DNA of 64,000 nucleotides, taken from positions 55,271 through 119,270 of the forward strand of contig CAVWBP010000013.1 in the NCBI GenBank assembly GCA_963753165.1, written 5' to 3'. The position numbers were made by a program, and so were the translations under genes. Of this stretch, positions 9,607 through 18,749 are shown in pieces. The stretch comes from JAKLQR01 sp963753165 (GTDB taxonomy: Bacteria; Nitrospirota; Thermodesulfovibrionia; Thermodesulfovibrionales; SM23-35). Numbering within the stretch: the first letter of the stretch is position 1; every line of letters starts with the position of its first letter. The notes beneath the pieces are model-generated. The model made no database searches, was not told the origin of the DNA, and saw nothing but the letters and a program-made list of their open reading frames with translations.

Positions 9607-10881
9607 ATGAATCTCAACAAGAAACATCTCATCAGCTGGACGCTGTTCGACTTTGCAAACTCAAGCTATTCAGCAGTGATCGTGGCAGTTGTTTTCCCCG
9701 TGTATTATGCCACCGTAATTGTCGGGAACGATGCCGGACTCGGCGACCTGTGGTGGGGAAGGGCAATTTCAATGAGCATGGCGATTGTCGCCTTCACGTC
9801 GCCTTTTCTCGGAGGAATCGCAGACTTCGGTGGACTGAGGAAAAAATTTCTCTTTCTCTATACCGCCATCAGTGTAGCGGCAATTGCAGGCCTGTCCTGC
9901 CTGAACGAGGGAATGGTCATCGAAGGATTCCTGCTTGTTGTCATTGCCAATCTCGGCATGGAAGGCGGACTGGTTTTCTACAACTCCTTTCTCCCGAGAA
10001 TAGCCCCTCCGGAATATACCGGCAGGGTGTCTGCATGGGGATATATGGTCGGGTATGCCGGTTCTATCGCTGCTCTCCTGATCGCACTCCCCCTGGTCAA
10101 AGCAGGAGATTTCAGGATTGTATGGGTGATGGTCGCCCTGTTCTTTGCCTTGTTTTCCGTGCCCGCATTTTTGTTCCTCCCCGGGGACAGAAGAGCAGAC
10201 GGTTCCTGGACCCATGCCGGTGCGAAAGGGGTCCGCTATACAATGGAAACTCTGCGAGAGATTTGGCGGGGGAAAGAGGCGAGAAAATTTTTGATATCGT
10301 TTCTTCTCTATGAAGACGGGGTAAATACCGTTATCGTTTTTTCGAGCATTTTTGCCGCAACAACCCTCGGGTTTCAGGCCCAGGAGTTGATCGTCCTCTA
10401 TCTTCTTGTACAACTGACCGCTTTGCTGGGGTCCCTGGTCATGGCAAAACCCATCGACCTTTGGGGGCCAAAAAAAGTCGTCTACTTATCACTTCTCCTG
10501 TGGACGCTTGTTGCCACGCTCGCCTTTTTCGTACAAACAAAGATTCAGTTCTGGGGAGTCGCGTTATGCGCAGGCCTCGGCCTTGGCACTGTCCAGGCAG
10601 CCTCGCGTGCTCTCTATACACAATTTATTCCCCGGGGGAAAGAGGCTGAATATTTCGGCGTATACTCTTTGGTGGGCAAATCTTCAGCAATCCTCGGTCC
10701 GCTCGCATTCGGGCAGATATCAACCGCGTTCGGAAGCCAAAGACCTGCAATCCTGTCGATTGCCGCTTTTTTTCTTGCCGGGATGATTATACTGGGTTTC
10801 GTCAGGGCAGGAGGACCGAATATTCACAAGCGTTCTCAGGCCAAAGTGTTTATAAATTCAACGGACGAACACGGCAGATGA
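9607..10881 (+). CDS. UMF1/Atg22-like MFS transporter
   Basis: A 424-residue polytopic permease with about twelve predicted membrane spans. The N-terminus ISWTLFDFANSSYSAVIVAV is characteristic of the UMF1 (Atg22-like) branch of the major facilitator superfamily; Atg22 exports amino acids from the yeast vacuole, but bacterial substrates are unknown. The second half retains the family's KSSAILGPLAFG segment. It stands alone between two repeat-filled gaps, and the last codons run into the repeat region. The ATG at 9607 is preceded by GGGGAAGATG-type sequence, a weak ribosome site. Family assignment is firm; substrate is not inferable. Confidence 0.8.
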   Translation: MNLNKKHLISWTLFDFANSSYSAVIVAVVFPVYYATVIVGNDAGLGDLWWGRAISMSMAIVAFTSPFLGGIADFGGLRKKFLFLYTAISVAAIAGLSCLNEGMVIEGFLLVVIANLGMEGGLVFYNSFLPRIAPPEYTGRVSAWGYMVGYAGSIAALLIALPLVKAGDFRIVWVMVALFFALFSVPAFLFLPGDRRADGSWTHAGAKGVRYTMETLREIWRGKEARKFLISFLLYEDGVNTVIVFSSIFAATTLGFQAQELIVLYLLVQLTALLGSLVMAKPIDLWGPKKVVYLSLLLWTLVATLAFFVQTKIQFWGVALCAGLGLGTVQAASRALYTQFIPRGKEAEYFGVYSLVGKSSAILGPLAFGQISTAFGSQRPAILSIAAFFLAGMIILGFVRAGGPNIHKRSQAKVFINSTDEHGR

Positions 10882-10953
10882 ATTTTTATTCACTCGTTAC
10901 GATCCCGAAAGCTTTCGGGATAAATCCTTAACAGCTGTGTGAAATCTTTCTCC

Positions 10954-11057
10954 GTCATTCCACGACTTGATCCCCCGATCAAGTCGGAGGATGGAATCCA
11001 GTACCGAAAAATATTTTATACAAGAACTGGATTATCCGGTCAAGCCGGATAATGACA
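10954..11057. repeat. GTCATTCC palindromic repeat (REP-like family A)
   Basis: The unit opens GTCATTCC, contains the hairpin CTTGATCCCCCGATCAAG, and closes with GGATTATCCGGTCAAGCCGG then ATAATGAC, the complement of its opening. The same modular unit recurs at seven other places in this window. It separates the MFS transporter from panD. Confidence 0.75.
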
Positions 11058-11166
11058 ACCATTGGAATAGCGTGCATTATGCATAAACAAGGCTGATACG
11101 GTTGCTTTTGTATCAGGAAAACATGCATACTTTTAAAAAAGAAAGTGGTTCACAGGTAAGGAATTT

Positions 11167-11520
11167 ATGTTACGGTGCATTCTGAGAGCAAAAATACATG
11201 GCGCAACGGTTACAGAGTCTAACCTTTCGTACGAGGGGAGTATCACTATTGATGAAACGGTCCTGAAAAAGGCGGGCATCCTTTCCTATGAGCAGGTGAT
11301 GATAAGCAACCTGAACAACGGAGAACGGTTCGAAACATATGTCATCCCCGGAAAACGCGGTGAAATATGCCTGAACGGCCCGACAGCACGGAAAGGGGTG
11401 GTCGGGGACAAGATCATCATCTTCTGCTACAGTTATTTCCAGGACGATGCGATAAAGAATTTCAAACCGGACATCGTTTTCCTCGACGACAGGAACCGGA
11501 TCCTCACCACAAAAAAGTAA
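11167..11520 (+). CDS. panD: Aspartate 1-decarboxylase proenzyme
   Basis: PanD makes beta-alanine for pantothenate and CoA. The 117-residue proenzyme has the self-processing site at Gly24-Ser25 within YEGSITID, giving a pyruvoyl group on Ser25. It also has the conserved N-terminal Lys9 (LRAKIHGATVTE), the NGERFETY segment with the catalytic Tyr58, and the NGPTARKGVVGDKIIIFCY core. Length is normal. GGTAAGGA precedes the ATG. It is monocistronic, sitting between family-A repeats and the TetR remnant. Confidence 0.95.
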   Translation: MLRCILRAKIHGATVTESNLSYEGSITIDETVLKKAGILSYEQVMISNLNNGERFETYVIPGKRGEICLNGPTARKGVVGDKIIIFCYSYFQDDAIKNFKPDIVFLDDRNRILTTKK

Positions 11521-11539
11521 TTTTCTTCCCAAAATTTTC

Positions 11540-11567
11540 TTGACACCCCCCGTCACTTGATTATAAA
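11540..11567 (+). promoter_or_regulatory. Sigma-70-type promoter for the efflux locus
   Basis: TTGACA at 11540-11545 and TATAAA at 11562-11567 are separated by 16 bp. Transcription would start around 11574, inside the first of two palindromic operators and just before the TetR remnant. It is the only good promoter I see ahead of tolC-emrA-emrB. Confidence 0.6.
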
Positions 11568-11568
11568 C

Positions 11569-11598
11569 TGAACATAAGTTCACATGAACAAGCGTTCA
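11569..11598. promoter_or_regulatory. Tandem TetR-type operators TGAAC-N4-GTTCA
   Basis: Two perfect 14-bp palindromes, TGAACATAAGTTCA (11569-11582) and TGAACAAGCGTTCA (11585-11598), lie 16 bp centre to centre, directly downstream of the -10 element. The second overlaps the start codon of the truncated TetR gene. Paired palindromes of this kind are the usual binding sites of TetR-family repressors controlling efflux pumps. Confidence 0.65.
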
Positions 11599-11685
11599 GT
11601 AATTAAATCCAGACAGATGGTCATTCATGCTGCGCTTACTATATTTTCAAAGCGCGGATATTCTCAAGTCCGGAATACTGAGTGA
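11584..11685 (+). pseudogene. Truncated TetR-family regulator (first 33 codons)
   Basis: The frame encodes 33 residues beginning MNKRSVIKSRQMVIHAALTI and continuing FSKRGYSQVRNTE before a TGA. HAALTIFSKRGYS matches the first helices of a TetR DNA-binding domain. No further TetR sequence is visible in any frame before tolC, so this looks like a deletion remnant rather than one frameshift. Its original targets were probably the two palindromes overlapping its start. The loss would derepress the pump unless another regulator has taken over. Confidence 0.6.
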
Positions 11686-11717
11686 TTTATTCTAAAGGGC
11701 GGGGAGGGAGAGAATAG

Positions 11718-13073
11718 ATGAAGAAGACAGTTTTCATCCCGGTTTTTCTTTTCTTGTTTTTTCAGTATGCGTTCGCACAGACAGAAAATAGTCCGGAAGC
11801 CCTACGTGGCGCCTGCCCGGAATACACGCTTCAGGAACTTTTCGTGCTTGCCCTGGACAGTTCCGAACAGGTCGGAATATCCGGGCAGGATCTTATTCTT
11901 GCAGAGAGAGGCAGGGAAAAAGCGCTTTCGTCGCTTCTGCCGAGAGTTTCGGCCTTCGGGGAATTCACCCGATACAGTGAGGAGAGAAATATTTCCGGTG
12001 ATATAGGAATAGGAAGCTTTTCCATACAGCCGGAATCATCCTCAGCGTGGGGATTAAGGATCGACCAGTCGCTTTCCCTCGGAGGGAGGGAGATCCGCAA
12101 TTTCAGGATATCGCGGAACGCTATCGAAAGTAGTAAATACGCTCTGCATGCAACCAAGGAGGCGTATCTCCTGAGGGTGGCCGAAGCATTTTATGATGTC
12201 CTGAAAGCCTTGAAAACAGCAGATATTTCACGGGAGAATGTGAAGCGGCTCGGAAAATACCGGGATGATGCGAAGATACGGCTGCAGGTCGGAGAAGTAA
12301 CAAAGACAGCCCTCCTCAGAGCAGAGGCAGAGTTGTCCGGCGCACAGTCCGACCGGATCAGGACAGAGAATATCCTGGTCCTTGCGAAGGCTGTCCTTGC
12401 GCGGGTCGCCGGTATCGAAGGAGAGTACGGACTGAAAGAATCCTCTCCCGAAGATACGGTTCCCGCTGACGATCTGCAATCACTCTCATCCCTCAAGACT
12501 GAAGCTATGCAGGAAAGGTCTGAGCTCAAATCAAATCAGATGCAGAAGATTATTGCGGCAGAACAGGTCGGATATGCAAAGGGTGCATACTGGCCGACGC
12601 TCTCTCTTGAAGGGGTATATCTCAAAAGGGATGAAGACCCTTCATCACCGTTCTTGAATGATGAAAGCATGTACGGAGTACTGAGGCTGGACTTCCCCTT
12701 CTTCGAAGGCGGATTGAGGAGGGCTGAGGTGAGAGAAGCGGAGGCGAGAGAAAAACAGGCCCAGCTGAGCTACGAATATCTGAAGAAAGAAATATACATC
12801 GAAGTCGAAAGCGCCTATCTTGCGCTGAAGACACAGAAAGGCATGCTGAAATCACTGCAGGACCAGCTTGAATTCGCAAAGGAAAATTACCATGCGGTTT
12901 CGAAGCAGTTCACCTACGGGCTTGCCGACAGCATCGATGTTGTAGACGCAAATACCCTTCTGGTCGAGTCAGAGAGACAACTGAGCAGGGCGCACTATGA
13001 CTATAAACTGGCATCCCTCGTACTGAAGCGGGCAACGGGAACACTATTCAAGATAGCTGTTCCTATGCAGTAA
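11718..13073 (+). CDS. TolC-family outer membrane efflux protein
   Basis: A 451-residue outer-membrane channel for a tripartite pump. Residues 1-20 are a signal peptide ending in AFAQ. The mature part has the two-repeat TolC layout of long alpha-helical hairpins, with the typical LAEAFYDVLKALKTADISRENV segment region and the second-repeat LRLDFPFFEGGLRRAEVREA, a GGxRRAEVREAEA-type strand-helix junction. The C-terminal YGLADSIDVVDANTLLVESE is a common family signature. GGGAGGGAGAG precedes the ATG. It is first in an operon with an EmrA-type adaptor and EmrB-type antiporter. Confidence 0.88.
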   Translation: MKKTVFIPVFLFLFFQYAFAQTENSPEALRGACPEYTLQELFVLALDSSEQVGISGQDLILAERGREKALSSLLPRVSAFGEFTRYSEERNISGDIGIGSFSIQPESSSAWGLRIDQSLSLGGREIRNFRISRNAIESSKYALHATKEAYLLRVAEAFYDVLKALKTADISRENVKRLGKYRDDAKIRLQVGEVTKTALLRAEAELSGAQSDRIRTENILVLAKAVLARVAGIEGEYGLKESSPEDTVPADDLQSLSSLKTEAMQERSELKSNQMQKIIAAEQVGYAKGAYWPTLSLEGVYLKRDEDPSSPFLNDESMYGVLRLDFPFFEGGLRRAEVREAEAREKQAQLSYEYLKKEIYIEVESAYLALKTQKGMLKSLQDQLEFAKENYHAVSKQFTYGLADSIDVVDANTLLVESERQLSRAHYDYKLASLVLKRATGTLFKIAVPMQ

Positions 13074-13185
13074 AATAGAACAGACATATAGTGAAAATCC
13101 ATGATAGTATTATTTTTGAAACTCATCGCGGTTCTTATAGTGAATATAGGATGATAAAATCGAAGAAACAAGGGGATCAACTCTG

Positions 13186-14290
13186 ATGGATGAAGAAAAG
13201 AAGAATAGTAACAATAACAATAATAACAAGAGGAAGAAATTCGGCTTTCTTGTCCTTGCAGTAGTGCTTCTCGCAGGGGCAGTGAGCCTCTTCTTCTATC
13301 TCAAATATAAAGCTACCCATATTACTACCGATGATGCGTTTATTGAAGGGAATATCCATACCATAGCGTCCAAAGTCCCTGGGACAGTGAAAAAAATATA
13401 CGTCGCATCGAATCAGTATGTGAAAAAAGGCGAGATTCTTGTCGAACTGGATACGGCTGATTACGAAGTTAAATTACAGGAAGCTTCATCAGGAGTGAAT
13501 GCTGAACAAGCAAAACTTATTGAGGTTGGAACAAGAATCAATGTCGCGAAGAGCAGGGTGGCAGAGTTAAATGCAGCCTTGGGCGCTGCGAAAGCCAATC
13601 TTGAACTTCAGGAGGCAAATCTTCAGCAGGCTGAGAATGACAGCAGAAGGGCAGAAAATCTTTATAAAAAAGAGAGCATTTCTAAAGACAGATATGAAAA
13701 GATGATGACTGCTCACACAGTTGCCCTGGCACAAGTAAAAGCTGCAAAAGAGCAGATTACCCAGGTGGAGAGAGAGCTTGAGACTCAGAAAACTATTGTG
13801 AAACAGACAGAGGCGTCGAGAACTGCTCAAATGTCTGCCATACAGGAAAAAGAAGCAAAACAAAATTCTGCACAACTCAATTATGGATACACAAAGATTT
13901 ATGCACCGGCAGATGGATATATAACAAAAAAATCGGTTGAACTCGGAAACCAGGTACAGGCAGGCCAGCCGATCATGGCGGTTGTATCCTTTGATGATCT
14001 TTCTATCACTGCGAATTACAAAGAGACACAACTTGAGAAGATCAAGCCGGGACAAAAAGTGAAAATCAAGGTTGATTCCTATCCTGGAAAGACATTTGAT
14101 GGCAAAGTGGACAGCATAATGGCTGGTACTGGTGCTGTTTTTTCACTTATTTCCACCGGAAAATGCAACGGGGAATTATGTGAAAGTTGTACAGAGGATA
14201 CCCGTGAAAATTGTGCTTGACAAAGAAACAGACAAAGACCATATCCTCCGTGTCGGGATGTCTGTCGTGCCGACGATATTGATCGAGTGA
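13186..14290 (+). CDS. emrA: EmrA-type membrane fusion protein (HlyD family), frameshifted near its end
   Basis: The periplasmic adaptor of the drug pump. After a short asparagine- and lysine-rich N-terminus there is one membrane span (about 17-38), then a biotinyl-lipoyl-like domain (THITTDDAFIEGNIHTIASK, VPGTVKKIYV), a long coiled-coil hairpin and a beta-barrel with NYKETQLEKIKPGQKVKIKV. The open frame stops at 14220, but the expected EmrA ending (ENATGNYVKVVQRIPV, then VLDKETDKDHILRVGMSV) continues in another frame to a TGA at 14288-14290. One extra T in the ATTTCC run near 14149-14152 explains the break. Either a sequencing indel or a recent mutation replacing the last strand with a short cysteine-rich tail. 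Confidence 0.8.
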
Positions 14291-14373
14291 ATCCGGGATA
14301 TTCGAAAAACCTGTAATGTCTTGATTCAAGCCAATGATCCTCAAAGATAGTAAGAGTTGTTAAATATTTTTAA

Positions 14374-14462
14374 TGTCATTCCCCGACTCCGATCGGGGAA
14401 TCCAGTATCAAAAACTTTCAGGAAAGGAACTGGATTATCCGGTCAAGCCGGATAATGACAAT
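14374..14462. repeat. GTCATTCC palindromic repeat (family A)
   Basis: TGTCATTCCCCGACTCCGAT starts the unit and CCGGTCAAGCCGG then ATAATGACA ends it, as in the copy at 10954. It sits between the adaptor and antiporter genes, inside what should be one operon, so it would be transcribed and could act as an mRNA hairpin. Confidence 0.75.
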
Positions 14463-14481
14463 TATTGGAATTAGGTTCATT

Positions 14482-16011
14482 ATGAATAAATGGCTTATCG
14501 CACTCACCGTAATGCTTCCCACGCTCATAGAGATCATAGACACCTCTGTGGTCAATGTCGCGCTCGACCATATCCGGGGAAGTCTCTCTGCCGGTATCGA
14601 TGAATCGACCTGGACGATAACCTCGTATCTTGTTTCGAATGCGATCATCATCCCCATGACAGGATGGCTGAGCAGGTTTTTCGGCAGGAAAAGGTATCTG
14701 ATCATTTCGATCACAGCGTTCACCATAAGTTCTTTTCTCTGCGGCGCGGCGTGGAGTCTCCAGAGTCTCGTTTTCTTCAGGATATTGCAGGGAATAGGCG
14801 GAGGGGCGCTGCAGCCGTTGTCGCAGTCCATCCTCCTTGAGACCTTCCCTCCGCGTCAGCACGGGATAGCCATGGCGGTGTTCGGGGTAGGCATCATGTT
14901 CGGTCCCATAGTAGGCCCGCTCCTCGGCGGCTGGATTACGGACAACTGGTCGTGGCACTGGATATTCTTTATCAATGTGCCGATCGGCATCATTTCAATC
15001 CTCCTGACCATGATCTTCATCGCAGACCCGCCGTATATGCAGCGGATGAAGATGAAGGTCGATTACTGGGGGCTTGCGCTTCTTGCCCTGGGACTCGGCT
15101 GCCTCCAGATCGTTCTCGACAAAGGTCAGCAGGAGAACTGGTTCTCTTCAGGTTTTATCTTCTGGATGAGCGTAACTTCAGCGGTCTCCCTTATCTCTTT
15201 TGTGGTGGTCGAACTGTATGCGAAAAACCCTGTAGTAAACCTCAGGGCATTCAAAAATATCTCGTTCAGTACCGGGAACATAGTAATGTTCCTGGGTTTT
15301 TTCAACCTCTTTGCGAGCATCGTACTCCTGCCGATCTATCTGCAGACACTCATGGGGTATACCTCATTTCTCGCGGGATTTGTTCTGGGGCCGGGAGGAA
15401 TGGCGACGTTAATAGCCCTCCCGTTAGCCGGAAGCCTCGTGAATAAAGTGAATCCGAAGGCCCTCCTGGCTTTTGGCATTGCAGTGAATGCGTATGCAAC
15501 TTATCTGATGTCGCACTTCAGTCTCTCCGCCGATTTTTATACCGTGATATGGCCGAGAATTGTATTGGGGATCGGCATGGGGTTTTTCTTTATCCCGCTC
15601 ACCACGATGACCATGTCCGGCATCAGGAAAGAAGATATGGGCAATGCATCTGCCATCTATAATCTCCTCAGGAACCTCGGCGGGAGTTTTGGTGTTGCAT
15701 TCGTAACCACGATGCTCTCGCGGCGTGCACAATTTCATCAGGCCCATTTAGCGGAGCATCTTACCCCTTTCGATCCTGCCTATCAGATGACTTCCGAACA
15801 GATTGCCCGGGCTCTCCAGTACAGGGGATTCGAAAATACTCTCTCAGAGCAGGGAGGACTCGGAATAATATACAGAGAACTTCTCAGGCAGGCATCGATG
15901 CTCTCATTCAACGATACCTTCCGCATTATCAGCATCGTGATGGTCTGTGTGCTTCCGCTTGTGCTGCTTATGAGGAAAGGAAAGTCGGATGTATCCCCGG
16001 GAATGCATTGA
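14482..16011 (+). CDS. emrB: EmrB/QacA-type drug:H+ antiporter (DHA2, 14 TM)
   Basis: About 509 residues with fourteen predicted membrane spans, the energy-coupled pump of the EmrAB-TolC type system. Signature DHA2 segments include LPTLIEIIDTSVVNVALDHI, GWLSRFFGRKRYLI (motif A), LVFFRILQGIGGGALQPLS and GPIVGPLLGGWITDNWSWHW (motif C and following). I chose ATG 14482 (MNKWLIALTV) over an in-frame ATG at 14455, which lies within the family-A repeat. Together with the preceding tolC and emrA genes it forms a complete three-part exporter. Confidence 0.9.
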   Translation: MNKWLIALTVMLPTLIEIIDTSVVNVALDHIRGSLSAGIDESTWTITSYLVSNAIIIPMTGWLSRFFGRKRYLIISITAFTISSFLCGAAWSLQSLVFFRILQGIGGGALQPLSQSILLETFPPRQHGIAMAVFGVGIMFGPIVGPLLGGWITDNWSWHWIFFINVPIGIISILLTMIFIADPPYMQRMKMKVDYWGLALLALGLGCLQIVLDKGQQENWFSSGFIFWMSVTSAVSLISFVVVELYAKNPVVNLRAFKNISFSTGNIVMFLGFFNLFASIVLLPIYLQTLMGYTSFLAGFVLGPGGMATLIALPLAGSLVNKVNPKALLAFGIAVNAYATYLMSHFSLSADFYTVIWPRIVLGIGMGFFFIPLTTMTMSGIRKEDMGNASAIYNLLRNLGGSFGVAFVTTMLSRRAQFHQAHLAEHLTPFDPAYQMTSEQIARALQYRGFENTLSEQGGLGIIYRELLRQASMLSFNDTFRIISIVMVCVLPLVLLMRKGKSDVSPGMH

Positions 16012-16067
16012 AGTGTATCAGGAAGTGGGGATTCATGTGTATTATTAAAGGATAACGGTACATTGCC

Positions 16068-17207
16068 ATGACACTCTTTTTCGTGACATTTTTCCTCATC
16101 TACGGCAGCATGCATCTGTATGCATTCATGAAAGCGAAGGCTGCGCTTGCGTTCAGTTTTCAGACAAGCATCGGCGTAGGGCTCTTCATGCTGCTCATGA
16201 TCTTCGCTCCGGTTCTTGTCCGCTTCTCGGAAAGGGCGGGGTTCGAATCATTTGCCCGCCTGATGTCGTATACAGGATATATATGGCTCGGCATCCTCTT
16301 CCTCTTTCTCTCTGCGGCATTGCTGATCGATGTTTACCGCTTTTTTGTCTCTGCCGCCGGATTCATTCTCAGGAGAAATTTATCGTCCCTGGCAATATCC
16401 GCTCCCTATGCATTTTTCGTCCCTCTTGCCTTGTCTCTTGTGATCGCCATTTATGGATATTTCGAAGCCCGGAACATCAGGACCGAAAAAGTAGTTTTTC
16501 ACTCTCCCAGAATTCCTGCAGAGTCAGGCAGCATCAGAATAGTGCAGATAACCGATGTACACCTCGGACTGATTGTCAGAGAAGAGCGTTTAAAAAGTAT
16601 TCTCGCGGAGGTGAAGAAAGCAGACCCTGATATTCTTGTATCCACAGGCGATCTCGTTGACGGCCAGATTGACAACCTCTCGCATCTCGCGGAACTGCTG
16701 CGGGAGGTGAAACCACGATACGGCAAATTTGCGATAACCGGCAACCATGAATTTTATGCAGGAATTGATCAGGCCCTGGAATTTACTGAAAAGGCCGGGT
16801 TTACTCTCTTGCGGGGACAGGGACAGACAATCGGGGGGCTGATCAATATAGCCGGTGTCGATGATATTCAGGCAAGGGCCTATGGCGGTTTCCATGGAGT
16901 GTCCGAGCAGCAGCTGCTCTCCGGATTTTCGAATAACCTTTTCACGCTCTTTCTCAAACACAGGCCCCTGGTGAATAAGGAAGGAATCGGCCTTTTCGAT
17001 CTTCAGCTGTCAGGGCATGTCCATAAAGGGCAGATATTCCCCTTCAGCATTCTCACCTGGCTGTATTACCCGACCCAGGCAGGTTTTGCAGCGCTTTCTG
17101 AGCGGTCCGGCCTGTATGTGAGCAGGGGTTCAGGGACCTGGGGGCCGCCGATCCGTTTCCTCTCGCCTCCCGAAGTCACTCTGATTGAGCTTGTCCCTGC
17201 AAACTGA
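16068..17207 (+). CDS. Membrane-anchored metallophosphoesterase (YaeI/YkuE-like)
   Basis: 379 residues: four predicted membrane spans in the first 150, then a calcineurin-type phosphoesterase. Metal-binding motifs occur in the standard order: ITDVHLG, STGDLVDG, GNHEFY and LSGHVHKGQ. Members such as YkuE act on lipid phosphates or UDP-diacylglucosamine, but the substrate here is unknown. The downstream neighbour has its own promoter, so it is probably monocistronic. Codon use and quality look normal. Confidence 0.85.
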   Translation: MTLFFVTFFLIYGSMHLYAFMKAKAALAFSFQTSIGVGLFMLLMIFAPVLVRFSERAGFESFARLMSYTGYIWLGILFLFLSAALLIDVYRFFVSAAGFILRRNLSSLAISAPYAFFVPLALSLVIAIYGYFEARNIRTEKVVFHSPRIPAESGSIRIVQITDVHLGLIVREERLKSILAEVKKADPDILVSTGDLVDGQIDNLSHLAELLREVKPRYGKFAITGNHEFYAGIDQALEFTEKAGFTLLRGQGQTIGGLINIAGVDDIQARAYGGFHGVSEQQLLSGFSNNLFTLFLKHRPLVNKEGIGLFDLQLSGHVHKGQIFPFSILTWLYYPTQAGFAALSERSGLYVSRGSGTWGPPIRFLSPPEVTLIELVPAN

Positions 17208-17244
17208 CTGCGTGCGCGGCTATGTTTTTCCCCGCTGATTTGTA

Positions 17245-17250
17245 TACAAT
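17245..17250 (+). promoter_or_regulatory. -10 element five bases before a start codon
   Basis: TACAAT lies at 17245-17250 and the sigma-54 activator's ATG is at 17256. Initiation at the normal distance would place the first base at or next to the start codon, giving a leaderless mRNA. The -35 region is not recognisable. Confidence 0.4.
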
Positions 17251-17255
17251 AGCGT

Positions 17256-18549
17256 ATGCGGAATATTTTAGTCGTCACCGATGAATCGCGGGAGGTGGCA
17301 GACCTCTTTAAAGCTCTCAAGAGCGCCATAAACAGACTGAAGCTGAAACAGCGGAATATTTCGATCAGCACCGATTCCGTGAACCCCCTCAAATATGATA
17401 TCGCCCTTCTGGATCTTGACAGCAAGGCCTGGCAAAAGAAACTGTTCGAACTGAGGCGGTATGTTCCGGTCATAGCCTTTGCAAAACCGGATGTGAAGAA
17501 GGCGGTTGAAGCGATAAAGCTCGGAGCAAGCGACTTCCTCGAAAAACCGCTCAGCATCGAAGTCTTGAACGAGATAATCAATAGACACAAGAAGAAGATA
17601 CTCACCCATGACTACGGCTTTGACGAAACTATGGGCACCAGTCCGTCCATGCAGGCTGTGTACGGGTTGATCAAGAAGGCGGCGGCAAGCGAGAGCCATG
17701 TGCTGATAACCGGCGAGAGCGGCACAGGGAAGGAGCTTGTTGCGCGGTCAATCCATAAATGGAGTCCGAGACATGACAATTCCTTTGGCGTGATCAACTG
17801 CAGCGCAATTCCTGATACCCTGCTCGAATCGGAACTCTTCGGGTTTGAACGGGGCGCCTTCACCGGGGCGAACTATACAAAAAAAGGCCTCCTTGAATTC
17901 GCGGACGGCGGGACGGTTTTCTTTGACGAGATCGGCGATGTGTCGCCGCTCTTTCAGGTGAAGATACTGAGAGTCCTTCAGGAAGGGGAGGTGATGCGGA
18001 TCGGGGGGAGCAAGCCGATGAGGGTTGATCTGCGCATCATATCCGCTTCACACAGGGACCTCGCTGGTTGCGATCAGGAAAGGGTTTTTCCGGGAAGACC
18101 TTTTTTACCGTCTGAATGTTATTAATATCCACCTCCCTCCCCTGCGCGAAAGGCTGGAGGATATTCAGGTCCTTGTTCAGCACTTTCTGGAGAAGCATTC
18201 AGGCAAGAGGAAAGATCTTTTGGTAAAAGGCGTCAGTGACGAAGCAATGAATATCCTGATGCACTATGCCTATCCAGGGAATGTGCGTGAACTCGAAAAT
18301 ATTATTGAGCATGCCATATCTTTTGCAGGCAGCCAGCGGGTCCTCCCTACAGACCTGCCTGCGCATATGCAGCAGACACCCTCTCAGAAGGTAACCCCGA
18401 CCCCAAAACTGCGGGAAACGCTCCTGAGCGTCGAAAGGGAATTAATCTGGGACGCCCTTCAGAAGTCGGGAGGAAATATTACCAAAGCCGCACTCCTGCT
18501 TGGTATCCATCGCCAGCAGCTCCAGAGGAAATTAAAAGAGCTTAAATAG
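17256..18549 (+). pseudogene. NtrC-family sigma-54 activator, one frameshift
   Basis: A receiver / AAA+ / Fis response regulator of about 431 residues. Residues 1-115 are a divergent receiver (acidic VTDES start, ALLDLDS strand, LEKPLS lysine). The AAA+ domain has Walker A GESGTGKE, the sigma-54-contacting GAFTGA loop and Walker B FFDEIGD. The reading frame shifts near 18066-18070: after SHRDLA the protein continues one base later as VAIRKGFFREDLFYRLNVI. The C-terminal Fis helix-turn-helix is GGNITKAALLLGIHRQQLQ. One surplus G in GCTGGTTGCG accounts for the break. Immediately downstream are tandem repeats and a -24/-12 promoter, so it likely activates the TauE operon. Confidence 0.8.
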
Positions 18550-18643
18550 CATCAAAATATTGCAGTGCAATAATACATTGCATGCCTGAGATACCTGAAA
18601 AATCGTTCAGCTTCCTGCTTTCTTCGCATCAAAATATTGCGGT
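18549..18643 (+). promoter_or_regulatory. Tandem 18-bp upstream activator sites
   Basis: GCATCAAAATATTGCAGT (18549-18566) and GCATCAAAATATTGCGGT (18626-18643) are direct repeats identical at 17 of 18 positions and 77 bp apart. They lie about 60 and 140 bp upstream of the -24/-12 promoter, the range used by sigma-54 enhancer-binding proteins. An ATTGCAGTGCAAT palindrome overlaps the first. Confidence 0.6.
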
Positions 18644-18693
18644 ACCTCTCTAAGTAGAAATAACTAACCATAAAAAACAAGCAGTTACAGAAA

Positions 18694-18708
18694 TGGCACG
18701 TCTATTGC
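18694..18708 (+). promoter_or_regulatory. Sigma-54 (-24/-12) promoter
   Basis: TGGCACGTCTATTGC matches the TGGCAC-N5-TTGC consensus exactly, with GG at -24 and GC at -12. It is 42 bp upstream of the GntR gene start and drives the regulator and the first TauE operon copy. Confidence 0.75.
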
Positions 18709-18749
18709 TTATAAGAGGAAAGATTATAAAGACATGAATTTATAAGCAT

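Noticed and set aside
10954..14462. Repeated ~100-bp units considered as a CRISPR array
   Set aside because: Copies are single, far apart, inverted in places and lack regular spacers or cas genes.
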